From Phoronis australis (taxonomy: Eukaryota; Phoronida; Phoronidae), in contig NMRA01000368.1 of assembly GCA_002633005.1 (NCBI GenBank), forward strand, positions 366,920 through 430,919: DNA of 64,000 bases, given 5' to 3'. Numbering within the stretch: position 1 is the first letter of the stretch; the number at the start of each line of letters is the position of its first letter. The notes under the pieces are model-generated. The model was not told the DNA's origin, did no database searches, and saw only the letters and a list, made by a program, of their open reading frames with translations. Both the position numbers and the translations under genes were made by a program. Shown here piece by piece: positions 54,338 through 64,000 of this stretch.

Positions 54338-55880
54338 ATTATACTTCAAATCTGTTATCATATTTTGAGTGTTTAAGTGGGTGATGAGGAAATTTTGCTT
54401 GTCTCAAAGGATTATTTTGTCATTTTCGTGCATGAAAGGAAATTCACTCCTGAAAATAGTCAGTTTCATGCCATCAACTGTCTTCACATTCTAGTGCCCT
54501 AGCTATCCCAAATCATTGGGGTTAAGTTGTCACTTAAATGCAATGTTTTCTGGTTTGTTTCATTTCCTTATGTTTTTAAAGAGTCAATTATGTTTTATAG
54601 TCACCAGGCAAATTTTGTGCATGTTTTATGTCACCTGAAGCATATCAGATGCTCCATAGTTTTATTGGTAAGTCAACCAAATAATTGTTACTTTAGTCCA
54701 GTATGCGCTTATGACTTCCTGCCATTCCTAAAGCCCTGTGATTCAGATGCGACTGTATATGATTATAAATATAAACATCAATGTTAAATTTTTGTTTGGT
54801 TCTTCAATTTGGTGAACTTTGGCGGGGGTTGTTCCTCGTTTGAACCCTGGGGCAATGTGATTGAGTGTTAGAACAGGTTCTTGAGTTCCGACACAGCACG
54901 GGTCAAATCGACGACTAGTCGTCTACCATTGGAAAAATAGCCTAGTGCTCTTCATTTCTTTACAACCTTCACTGACTACTACAGTGTAGACTTCAATAGA
55001 GGCTTTTACTGGCTGCTCTTGGGTGATGATTAACCATTTGTATCGCTGTGTGTGAGAAGTTTGAGGCCTTGTCGACACAATTTCATTCATTTCATTTGGA
55101 AGCTTTATTTTTCTTTGGGTGTTCAAAGAATTCTTTACGGAACTTCTTAATGAACATGGTGTGAAAAAAATTCAAGATTTTTGCGTTCTCTCGCCAATAT
55201 TTTCTCATCCGAAATAATGCCTTTTTGCTGCCTTTTGATACCCAGGTGATTCGCGTTTTGGCGCATGTGCCCAAGTTTCGCATAAAAGCCGAGGCAATGT
55301 CCTGTGCATTGGAACCTATATTAATTCGCATGTAGGCGCGCCCGTTTTCTTTTCGAAAAATGATTTGCTTTTCATGAGCAACATTTTATTCAAAATACAA
55401 CTTGACTCGTGTTTCATAGTGAACAGTGTCTTAAAAAGGCATGGAACACAAAAGCTCGTCAACAATAGCTTTTAAACAATTGCTTACGAAATAACCATCT
55501 CGCAATGACTACTACATAGTTGCTCGCTTTCTGTGTGAGAGAATTTCCAGCAACCACGAGTTTTGAAAAACTGTAGTCACCACAGAGTTTCTAATCTCCT
55601 CCCACTTAATGATAAGTTTGCGCATGCGATCATAGTCATGTGACAAACAGCTGATTAATAAGATGGATGTTAACGGCAGATTATGTCTGATCGCACTTCG
55701 AATCTGAGGTCGACAGCACAGTATATGGCAAGCCAATGAAGCAAGCAAATTTTCAAAAACAATTACATATAGTGTATTGGTGACGATCAGAAGCTGAGGA
55801 CGCCTGTGTTCCTAGCTAGTGCAATTTAGAAAATATTTGAACGATACATTTATTACTAATTTTAAACAGTTAGGACTTAC
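54338..55880. other. Intergenic, no confirmed gene
   Basis: Minus-strand open segments at 55512-55688 and 54923-55126 could be later exons of the candidate gene beginning at 56006, but I found no protein similarity for them. The 55512-55688 segment has a phase-compatible acceptor (gacctcag) and would read IRSAIRHNLPLTS to HRKRATM. Confidence 0.35.
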
Positions 55881-56006
55881 ATCAATTGTCTCTTTAATCG
55901 GACTGACTGCTGCCTGAACTCGCTTATTGAGACGTGCATTGCCTTGTGGGAGAAAAATCGACGAAGTGACGAGCAGCAAATAATGCAATTTTAGGCCCAA
56001 TGACAT
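55881..56006 (-). CDS. Candidate first exon of a secreted protein
   Basis: ATG at 56006, 42 codons, then a strong donor gat|gtaagtcc. The N-terminus has a hydrophobic core (LHYLLLVTSSIFLP) and a likely cleavage site near QGNA-RL, i.e. a signal peptide, followed by a basic/amphipathic stretch RLNKRVQAAVSP. No family recognised and the downstream exons are uncertain. Could also be a chance ORF. Confidence 0.35.
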
Positions 56007-56730
56007 GTGAAACTTGTCTAAGAAAAAGTGAGAACACGAAACTGAAAGCGCTCAGAGATTTAGAAATCAAACACATAGGGGTCTTTTATAAAAAATGTCC
56101 TTTAAAGTAGCAATAGCGAACCCAAGAAGCAGGTTCATGTTATTTATGCCCATGATTGAAACCAAGCGAATCCTCTCTTGAAACGTCAGATACAACAAAC
56201 TGCGGCCTATAGATTGCTGACATGTCATTCCATGAATTTCCATCATCAAAAAGTGCTGGAATCATCTTTAACAAATATATTTCCCTTCCTGGTAATGTCT
56301 TGCTGGTCATATATATATGCCTTGAATCAGCCCTGCCCCAGTTTGAAACTATAAATATTCTAAGCGTCGTCCACGTGTAGTGACATTGACTGCGAATTGC
56401 TTGCTGATGAAATATGTGACATGGTGGCAATGGGCTCTGCAAAAACGTCAAATAATGTGACGAAGATTAGTCTAATGTAGACTAAGGACGAGAGTAGAAC
56501 CCGCAGCCTCCACTTGAAACTTCAGATGCATGCACTAGTGAAACTCAGTAGTAGCAGTATCTCACGGTGATAAAACATGTAAAACCGGTAAATATACGTG
56601 CACATGCAATGCATCCAAAACGTCACAGGAAAATTGATCCTTGTGCCACTATCCTGAAGCCTCTCATTCTTTGTTTAAAGCGCTAGATCCAGTTGATGAC
56701 GTCGGTTCATCATGCAGTACTTCCAGTGAG

Positions 56731-56754
56731 GAAAAAATCCTGGATCCGCCCCTG
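56731..56754. mobile_element. Solo hAT-like MITE terminus
   Basis: In reverse complement CAGGGGCGGATCCAGGATT, the best match to the family ends at 37164 and 39136. The opposite end was not found. Confidence 0.5.
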
Positions 56755-56959
56755 GTTATCGTACTCACTAACAACAGATTCTGTTCTGCATTCTGTGCCC
56801 GTTGCGTTCTCCTTTCTCTCTTTGGCGGTAGCGCAACTAGTGTAGACTACAACAAAATGGATTTCGACGAGACGGAGTTCTCGAGGTTAAGTCCGCCCCG
56901 GACCCCAGGCCCATGTGTGCATGCGGCACGTACCAAAATTTTCCGTATATAAGCCCATG

Positions 56960-57300
56960 AGCGTGTATTCGGAGAATGAAAATTTTCAGGCGTATTAGTA
57001 ACACGAAATAAACGTCCTGGCGTTTATTCGGAAAAGGAGGGCGTGTCGTAGCTTTGATGACTTTGACATTTTTACTTAAAACTGTGTTGATAAATGCATA
57101 ATTTGCCAACACTTTGTTTGTTTTCATAAATGATAAAATTGCATTTGTAACAAAAAGTTGACCGGGAGTGTTTTTTGAAGGGGAAATAAACGAAAATATC
57201 TGCCCACTTGACACCAGCCGAAGTTGTAACACCAAATAAACGCCCATGTGCGATTATTCGGCATAATTTTCCAACTAAACGCCCATGGGCTTTTCATCAT
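56960..57300. repeat. AATAAACGCC-type repeat segment
   Basis: Recurring aataaacg(t/c)c(c/t) and its inverse ggcgtttattcgg (near 57007-57035, 57230-57250, 57272-57290). The pair aataaacg-tcctgg-cgtttatt is a short hairpin. Probably a decayed nonautonomous element. Confidence 0.5.
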
Positions 57301-58239
57301 AACAACAAGAAAGCTCACGACGCTGAAAAACATTGGATAGAGTTGTGTAAAATGCGCATTTGTACGGAATAGGTGAATTATGTTCAGTCAAAATTAGAAC
57401 CAATACCGATGCGTCCTTTTTTAGCTTCGTGGAGAATAAAAAACATGTTGATTCATTTTCGTTACTTGTGTATTATTAGCCTTCAACGACTTACGTACAT
57501 GTCCAACCATAATTGACAGATCACATTCACGGTATGCTACAAATAACACTGTAGATGGGGGCTCAATTTCTCACCTGGCCCCACCTACAAGGAAGTATCC
57601 ACACCGTCACTGAGATATTATCTAGCTAAAACAATTCCTGAGATATTATCTATCTAGTACAATTCCTCATTACGTCAGTAGTGACACAGAATGGCTGCTG
57701 TTCTGGCCGTCTTCCCCACATCAGTCGATTAACTGGTTTCAAGCGTTAGTCCAAAACGAATCGCAAGTATGTACTAAAACACCGGACACTTACAGCGAAA
57801 ACTCTTAACTTGTGGTACGTAAACAATGAGTTTTGTCTCATAATTTAACATTCCAGTCTCGCCGCCCAATCACTTCAATAATGACAATTTTCAAAGCCCT
57901 CGTGCTGAAACGTGGTGTCCGTTATGGCGTATATTAATTTTGAATTGGAAGTCTCAATAGGTAAGGGTGAAGTTTCCATAGCCTTTTACGATTTACACCA
58001 ATGGGCAGTTGTGTTGTAAGTGGTCCCTTCGTCATTACTTTGCCAGGGGACTCAGATCCATAAAAACAACAAGACTGTCCTGGTGTGAGCCCTTCCTTTG
58101 TCAAGTCTCTTCCTCCAAACAGTTCATTAATGTAAAACTTCAACGTACACGAGGATGAGTCCTCACTGACTGGGACTTCTTCGAATTTGTCACTTGTCAG
58201 TTGAAAATTACTCCATGACTAACTGAGGGTAAAATCGTG
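57301..58239. other. Intergenic, no gene seen
   Basis: Small direct duplication gagatattatctagcta / gagatattatctatcta near 57612-57656; otherwise no structure noticed. A 69-codon minus-strand ORF at 57934-58143 has no recognisable domain. Confidence 0.45.
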
Positions 58240-58650
58240 CTTACCCCTGTTTACGTGCCTTCTTTTGTGCATCTTTTCAACAACTAAGAACACAAGACCT
58301 CGACTGAAATTTACGATACTTGTTTGTTTAATTTTAGTCGGTGAACGCTGCATTTTTGGTTTCATGTATGGCCTTATAGACGAGTCTGTGTATTTAGTCC
58401 TAGCACTATTGCTCCCACATTTTGCCCAATATATACAAAAATATAAACAATTTCTGAAACGAAAGCCTGTAAAATTAGATTCTTGGATTTGCTATATATT
58501 GGGTCATGTAACCATGACTTTTTAGTAAAATTTACCAAAACAGAAAAGTACAATCATATAATTCAAAACAACTTATCAATAACAAGACCAAATTTCGTTT
58601 GATATAAATATTCTAGATAAAATATGAAAATGTTGGTATAATTTTTCAAA
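58240..58650. repeat. Interspersed repeat, longest copy
   Basis: Its 5' part matches 27610-27745 and its 3' part matches 47131-47240, so the three copies overlap to define a repeat of at least 400 bp. Non-coding. Confidence 0.55.
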
Positions 58651-58704
58651 TCATCATTTCGTTTTCATTTTATGCGATTTATATTTTTTGTAAATATCAT
58701 AAAA

Positions 58705-60866
58705 GTTCTTCTTTTTCTTCAGCGTTCTCGGCCATGTAGCTTAGATAGTCAGTCTAATCTTTTAGGCGAAGTCTGCAGTTCGCCGCAGTGATGCCGTCGG
58801 GCCCCACAGTTTTACCTTGAGTTCCACCGGACTGGGCCATGTCTGGCGCCTTATGGTATCGAACGTAGGGCAGCTCTGCAGTAAATGCTCAGGTGTCTGG
58901 GGGCCAGTGCCACAGGAGCACTCGTCTGTGTGAGAGATTTTCAGGAGATGCATTGGGGAGAGCAGTGGCAGTGGCCGGTTCTTCGCCTGAAGTGACTTGT
59001 TCCTGCCGGTCAAACTGTTGGGTATAGTCTTCTTCAGTCCCCAGACGTAGGCGTATCCTCCAGGCATTTCTAAAGTGACTTCGTAGGAGGGTTTTTACTT
59101 CTCCATATGATGATGGGTGCGACGTCTGCTCCAGTTTGCTTCCTGCCTTGGAGAGTCTGTCTGCTTCCTCGTTGCCGTTGATGCCGCATTGGGAGCGAAT
59201 TCATTGCAGCACAACAGTGGTTTTGAAAGTCTTAGAGCATTTTTAATGGTTGGTTGATTGAGGATAGCAGAGGTTGATGTTTCTGCTGAAGTGCCTTGAT
59301 GAGGTGGTTTGGGCTTTGCCTCTTGATGCGGTTTTTGGTCAGGACTTGGGAGTTTGGACTGCAGTGGATGTGATGGAAGCCGCTTCATCTTTTCGCCCTG
59401 TCTCAGGAGTTTATCATTTCCTCTTTCTTCCAGTTAGCTTAAGCCTATCGTCTTCTCCATGGGGGTGGTCTTCATGCCTCCTGTAAGTAAGCACAGACCA
59501 GTATACTGGACCATGGCTAAGTTGTCTGTGTTGGTTTTGGCAGCTGTAGACCATGCGTTAGAGGCGTACTCCACCTAGGGTCTGACAGATCCTGTGTAAA
59601 CTTGGGTCAAGAACTTCATGTTTGCACCCCAACTGGTACCAGCAAGTTTCTTCGTCACAGCAATTTTCTTAGTGGCTTTGCTGCTCATGGCAGCAATGTA
59701 AGGGGACCAAGTAAGCCTCTTGTCCAGTTTAACCCCAGGGTAGGTTGGAGTTTCTTGGTGGGGAATATTCTGGCCTTCTAGCTGGAGCGAGAACTCTTCT
59801 TTTTTGGGAGAACGGGAAAAGCCCGTGGCCTCTGGTTTGGTCCTGTTGATCGTGACCATCCACTCTTTTGCCCAGTTTTGGATGATGTCCATGGCTTCCT
59901 GCATTATGTAGGCTGCTGTGGTGATGTATTCTGCTTTTGTCCATACAGCCACGTAATCTGCATGGAGAGTCCTTGCGATGTGCATGGACAGGTGGTCAGC
60001 AATATCATCAATGAAGACAACAAAGAGTGTCGGCGATATTATGCTGCCCTGGGGGTACTCCTTCCCTAGTCCTAATCAGCTTGCTTGTCTGTCCTTCCAG
60101 CTTTACTCGCGCAAATCTGTGGAATAGGTAACTGTTAATCCACGAATACATTTTGCCACATACTTATTTTTGGAGGAACTTGAGGAGCAAGCCTTCCTTC
60201 CAGACCTTGTTGAAGGCTTTTGTTAGGTCAACAAAGACGGCTAGTGTCTTCATTTTCTGTTGAAAGTGTGATATAGTCCTCTGTGCTTCTGTTCTTTCTG
60301 AACCCTGACTGGGTGATGTTAATTAGCATGTTCTCTTCTAAGTGATATTGGAGGCGTTTCTTGACCATGCATTCCATGCGTTTGCCTGGACAGCTGAGAA
60401 GGCTGATGGGGCGATAGCTGCTCTTTCTGTGCCTGTCCTTCTCCTTCTTTAAGATTGGAATGATTATGGCTTCCTTCCAGCTGACTGGAAAAACCCCCAT
60501 TCTCCAAGACTGGTTGTAAATGTCCAGAAGCTTCTGTTTGGAGAGACTGTCAAGGTGTTGAATCATCTCATTGCTGATGCCGTCCTTTCCGGGTGTCTTC
60601 TTGGTCATAAGTTGTCTGATGGAACTGTTCAATCCATGCATGGTGAAGTCGTTAGTCATGATGGCAGTTTGTTGTTCTTTTCTCTTTGTTGGTTCCTCTG
60701 TTTTCTCTGTTCGGACGTCTGCTGTTTTCTGCCTGGGAATGTCCAGGAGACTATCATCTCTAACATTCTCAGCAAGCAGGGATGCGGCTTTTCTCCCAGT
60801 GTAAGCCTTCCATTTTCTTTTAGGAACGTTGCTCTCGGGGTACATTGGTGGTCGTTGTTTAGGGTC
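58705..60866 (-). mobile_element. Decayed non-LTR retrotransposon (RT + RNase H)
   Basis: Reading on the minus strand: an RT fingers region (KKTPGKDGISNEMIQHL, SYRPISLLS, TQSGFRKNRSTED) in one frame from 60845 to about 60235. Next come an FVDLTKAF block, GVPQGSIISPTLF, and a palm motif reading HADYV where ADD is expected. An RT thumb (LGV-like PGVKLDKRLTWSPYI), an RNase H fragment with GNEEADRLSKAG near 59165, and a C-terminal Cys-His motif (CSCGTGPQTPEHLLQSC) complete it. The element ends with a (GAA)n-like tail near 58705-58722. Frameshifts, stops and the lost catalytic Asp make it inactive. RNase H after RT suggests the I-like group. Its 5' half is missing at the junction with the LTR at 60867. 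Confidence 0.88.
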
Positions 60867-61004
60867 TGTTGTGTTGCAAAGATAAAGACTGATAGCATAA
60901 AAGAGTACCTATTTACGAGGTCTCTTACCAGCGTGCTACCTTACAAAAGTCGTCCACACAGCAGTCCCCTAACGGGCAAGCCGGAAACTAATAGGCATAC
61001 AACA
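60867..61004 (-). mobile_element. 3' LTR of a Ty3/gypsy element (138 bp)
   Basis: Read on the minus strand it starts TGTTGTATGCC directly after a polypurine tract (aagggaga) and ends ACAACA, giving perfect TGTTGT/ACAACA terminal inverted repeats. 157 bp separate it from the pol stop codon. It is short for a gypsy LTR. The partner LTR lies outside the window, so the boundary is inferred from structure. Confidence 0.7.
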
Positions 61005-61161
61005 TCTCCCTTATTGGGATCATGAACCCTTAACAACTATATAGAAGAAAATCTCTAAACAAGTATAAAAATAAAAGAATGTCACTCTGTCCCATTTATC
61101 AAGCGTTTGTCAAATCTTAACACTACAAGTATGTCTCACAGTTTTTCATCTAAACCACGAA

Positions 61162-64000
61162 TCATTGCTCAATCAATCTTTCTGGGGGTTTTGAGATCCT
61201 CCCCGATCTAGTTCTCACTACCGTGGCATGCTCTATATCTCGAGCAGGGTCATCGATGTCGCCATCGGTCTCACTATCGTGACCCTCCGCCTCATTCTGG
61301 TACTCGTCCAAATCCAGATTAATCTTTTCCTGGTTCTCCTGTGGTGATGGCACGAGGAATCGTCGGTTTCTCCGAACCCTTCCTGTTGGTGTTTCAATCA
61401 CAAACGATCCGTCAACATTCCTGTGTTTTACTGTTCCGAACTGTCTCAGAGATCTGTCCCATAACGTGTCATTTTCGTTTAGAGGTGGTAAGGTTCTGGC
61501 ACGGTGCCGGTGATCATATTGATCCTTTTCTTTCAACTTATTTTCCTGCTCAATTGTTGGCACCTTTTCCACATAGTCCCAACACGGTACGAAGTTTTTC
61601 GAATTTTCCGGTAGTTTTGTGCGCAACTTTCTACCCATTAGACGCTCAGCCTGACTATAACCGTTTCTTATAGGTGTAGCGCGATAGCTAAGAATAGCTA
61701 CATAAGGGTCTTTTGAACCCGTTATTAAACGTTTCACCGTCTGAACCGCTCTTTCCGCCTCCCCGTTACTCTGGGGATACCGAGGGCTACTTGTTCGGTG
61801 GGTAAATCCGTATTCCGTTGCAAACCGATGAAATTCTGAACTAGCATATTGTCCTGCGTTATCTGACACAAATATCACTGGGATGCCATGGCGCGCAAAA
61901 ATTGAACGCAAATGTGTGATAACGCTCGTTGAAGTGCTACTATGCAATTTCGCAGTCTCAATAAACCTTGAGAAATAGTCGACAACCAACAGGTATTCAT
62001 TCCCTTTGAAGTGAAATGTGCCAGATCCAAGTTTTTGCCATAGGTAATCAGGGAAGAGATCAATAACAAGCGGTTCTGCTTGGTCGGATCGATGCTGAAT
62101 GCAATTCCTGCAATTTTTTACGACGCATTCAATCTCCTTTCCAATACCCGGCCACCATACAGAGTTCTTAGCGCGTTCGCGGCATTTCACAATCCCTTTG
62201 TGACCCTCGTGGAGTTTTTCCAATATCTCCGCTCTCAAGATCGCGGGTATTATCAAACGATTTCCGCGGAAAAGTAAGCCATGACTAAATGTCATCTCAT
62301 CCCGTAGTTGCCAAAATGGTCTGGTTGCAGAAGTAATGTTTGGACTTTCATATCCAGGCCAACCGTTTAAACAGTAATCAACAATCACTCGCAGTATCGA
62401 ATCTGACTCAATACCGAGTCGAATTTGTGATAAACGTTCCTCTGATGCAGGTAAGTGGTCAACTACTGCCTGAATGTATTGTTCCACTTCCTCATGCAAC
62501 TCGGCATCAGATTCCTTTAGGGGTCCAGTTAATGGCGATCTAGAAAGTGCGTCCGCAGTATAAAGCGTCTTTCCCGGAACATGGCCAATATTGTACTCGA
62601 AGCGCATAAGCCTCATGCGAAACCTTTGTATACGAGGAGACAAGTCGGTGAGCGGTTTCGATCCAAGGAGTGAAACAAGAGGTTTGTGATCCGTTTCTAT
62701 TTGGAACACTTTTCCAATCAAATACTCTGAGAATTGATCACAGGCCCAGGTTACTGCCAAAGACTCCTTTTCAATTTGCGCATATCTCTGTTCTGTTGCA
62801 TTCATAGCTCGGGAGGCATACGCGACCGGAAGAAACCCTTCCTCACCGCTCCTTTTCTGCATAAGAACAGCCCCGAGACCAAAGGATGATGCGTCTGACG
62901 AGACCACTGTTTCAGCACGCGGATCATACAACGAAAGCACCGGCGCTTGGCATATTTCACTTTTAAGACTTTCGAAAGTTCGCTTTTGATCCACATCCCA
63001 AACCCATTCAGACTCTTTCTCTAACAACTCTCGAATAGGTTTGGACAAGTCCGCAATGTTTGGAGAAAACCTTCCCATTTGGTTTACCATTCCCAAAAAT
63101 CTCCTCACTTCCGAAACATTGGAGGGCTCTGGCAAACTTTTAATTGCTTCCACCTTACGAGGGTCAGGTCTGACTCCGTTTGCGTCAATCACATGTCCTA
63201 CGAATGTCATTTCGTTTTTCTCAAATTCACATTTTTCTTTGTTCAGAGTTATGCCAGCTTTCGTCAATTTGTGCAACACGAGATCAAGTCTCTCGTCATG
63301 CTCTTGTTTCGAGCTCCCGAATATCAAAATGTCATCCATTTGGCACACGACTCCTTCTATACGTTCCAGAAGTTCTGACATTCGTCATTGGAAATGTTCT
63401 GGCGTGGACGAAATGCCAAATGGTAATCTGTTAAAACACCAGCGTCCTTGGGGGGTAATAAACGTTGTTAACAATCGGGACGACTCCGATAACGGGATTT
63501 GCCAAAATCCGGAGTTAGCATCCATTTTCGAAAAAATCTGTGCCCCGCTTAGTTGCGCTAGTGTTTGAGCAGTGCTGGGCGTTTGGTGTCTTTCGCGCAA
63601 AACCGATTTATTTAGCTGAGTAAGATCCTCGCACAAGCGATTTCTCCCGACGGTTTCGGTATCACTACGAGTGGCGCACACCACTGAGTTGGTTCATCAA
63701 CACGCGAAATTACCCCTAAGTTTTCCATTCGCTCTAGCTCCGCTCGCACCTTGTCCGTTAGTGGAAACGGGACTCTTCGCGGCGCAGACTGAGAAAACGG
63801 GACAGCATCCTCCCGAAGCCTAATATGATATTCCGGTCCCTCCATTTTTCCAAGGCCAGAAAATAATTCAGGGTACTTTTCTTTGATCGCAACAGATCCA
63901 AGACACTTAATAAACCCTAGTTCTTTGCTTGCGTCTCGACTAAGTAATGGTTGCACCAAGTCCTCCACCACATAGACTTTTGTACGAAACTCTCTTCCTT
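61162..64000 (-). pseudogene. Ty3/gypsy pol polyprotein (5' partial, broken)
   Basis: Open from the window end (retropepsin tail and RT start, stop at 63612), then a second frame (63684-63385), then a 739-codon frame from 63381. Domains within the last, numbered from its first Met: RT palm QMDD (14-17); RNase H with SSDAS (163), EKES (206), TDHK (231), TADALSR (277); integrase HHCC (H391, H394, C424, C427); integrase core with D507 and E543 spaced D35E; and a C-terminal RTRSGRISKPP. Breaks: a frameshift near 63645, an in-frame TGA at 63385-63387 inside RT, and Gly at residue 454 where the first catalytic Asp of integrase is expected. The rest is well preserved, so the copy is fairly young but inactive. 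Confidence 0.95.

Noticed and set aside
60555-61025. 156-codon plus-strand ORF
   Set aside because: Antisense of the non-LTR element and crosses the LTR boundary.

Overview
This is animal nuclear DNA, most likely from a cephalochordate such as Branchiostoma. I infer that from three things: intron-rich metazoan genes, very high allelic divergence that left unmerged haplotype copies in the assembly, and a tandem farnesoic-acid-O-methyltransferase-like (Methyltransf_FA) gene together with a deuterostome ERICH6 homologue. The species call is inference. Every exon below was read directly with GT/AG borders and matching codon phases.

Layout. (1) Positions 1-5845, plus strand: the 3' part of a gene with two tandem Methyltransf_FA domains, each split over two exons of identical length (311 and 121 nt). 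(2) 5846-14167: gene-poor and repeat-rich (a 20-bp TIR MITE, a tRNA-derived SINE, hAT-like MITE ends, a 33-40 bp minisatellite, an interstitial telomere-like CCCTAA block). (3) 14168-33684, minus strand: a complete Cullin-3 gene with 17 coding exons encoding 762 aa (human CUL3 is 768 aa). Exons 1, 2 and 12 are each present twice because two pairs of overlapping contig ends, apparently alternative haplotypes, were joined at single-N positions (19618 and 32556) instead of being merged. (4) 34453-39497: intergenic, with two complete hAT-like MITEs. (5) 39517-52684, plus strand: a 13-exon FAM194-domain gene (ERICH6-like, about 728 aa). (6) 52685-58700: intergenic, with a possible first exon of a small secreted protein on the minus strand. 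(7) 58705-64000, minus strand: a decayed non-LTR retrotransposon (RT plus RNase H) apparently interrupted by a Ty3/gypsy element. Of the latter, the 138-bp 3' LTR, integrase, RNase H and most of the reverse transcriptase lie in the window.

Cullin-3 is the scaffold of BTB-adaptor ubiquitin ligases, and the N-terminal BTB-binding region, RBX1-binding region and NEDD8-acceptor lysine are all present. The three host genes have no evident functional link.

The most unusual signal is a repeat family in Cullin-3 introns that carries the 14-bp CTCF core motif (CCASYAGRKGGCRS) in one orientation, mostly about 115-160 bp apart. Three blocks hold 16 motif copies, and the two haplotypes differ by about one three-motif superunit. 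No CRISPR array, rRNA or convincing functional tRNA gene was seen.
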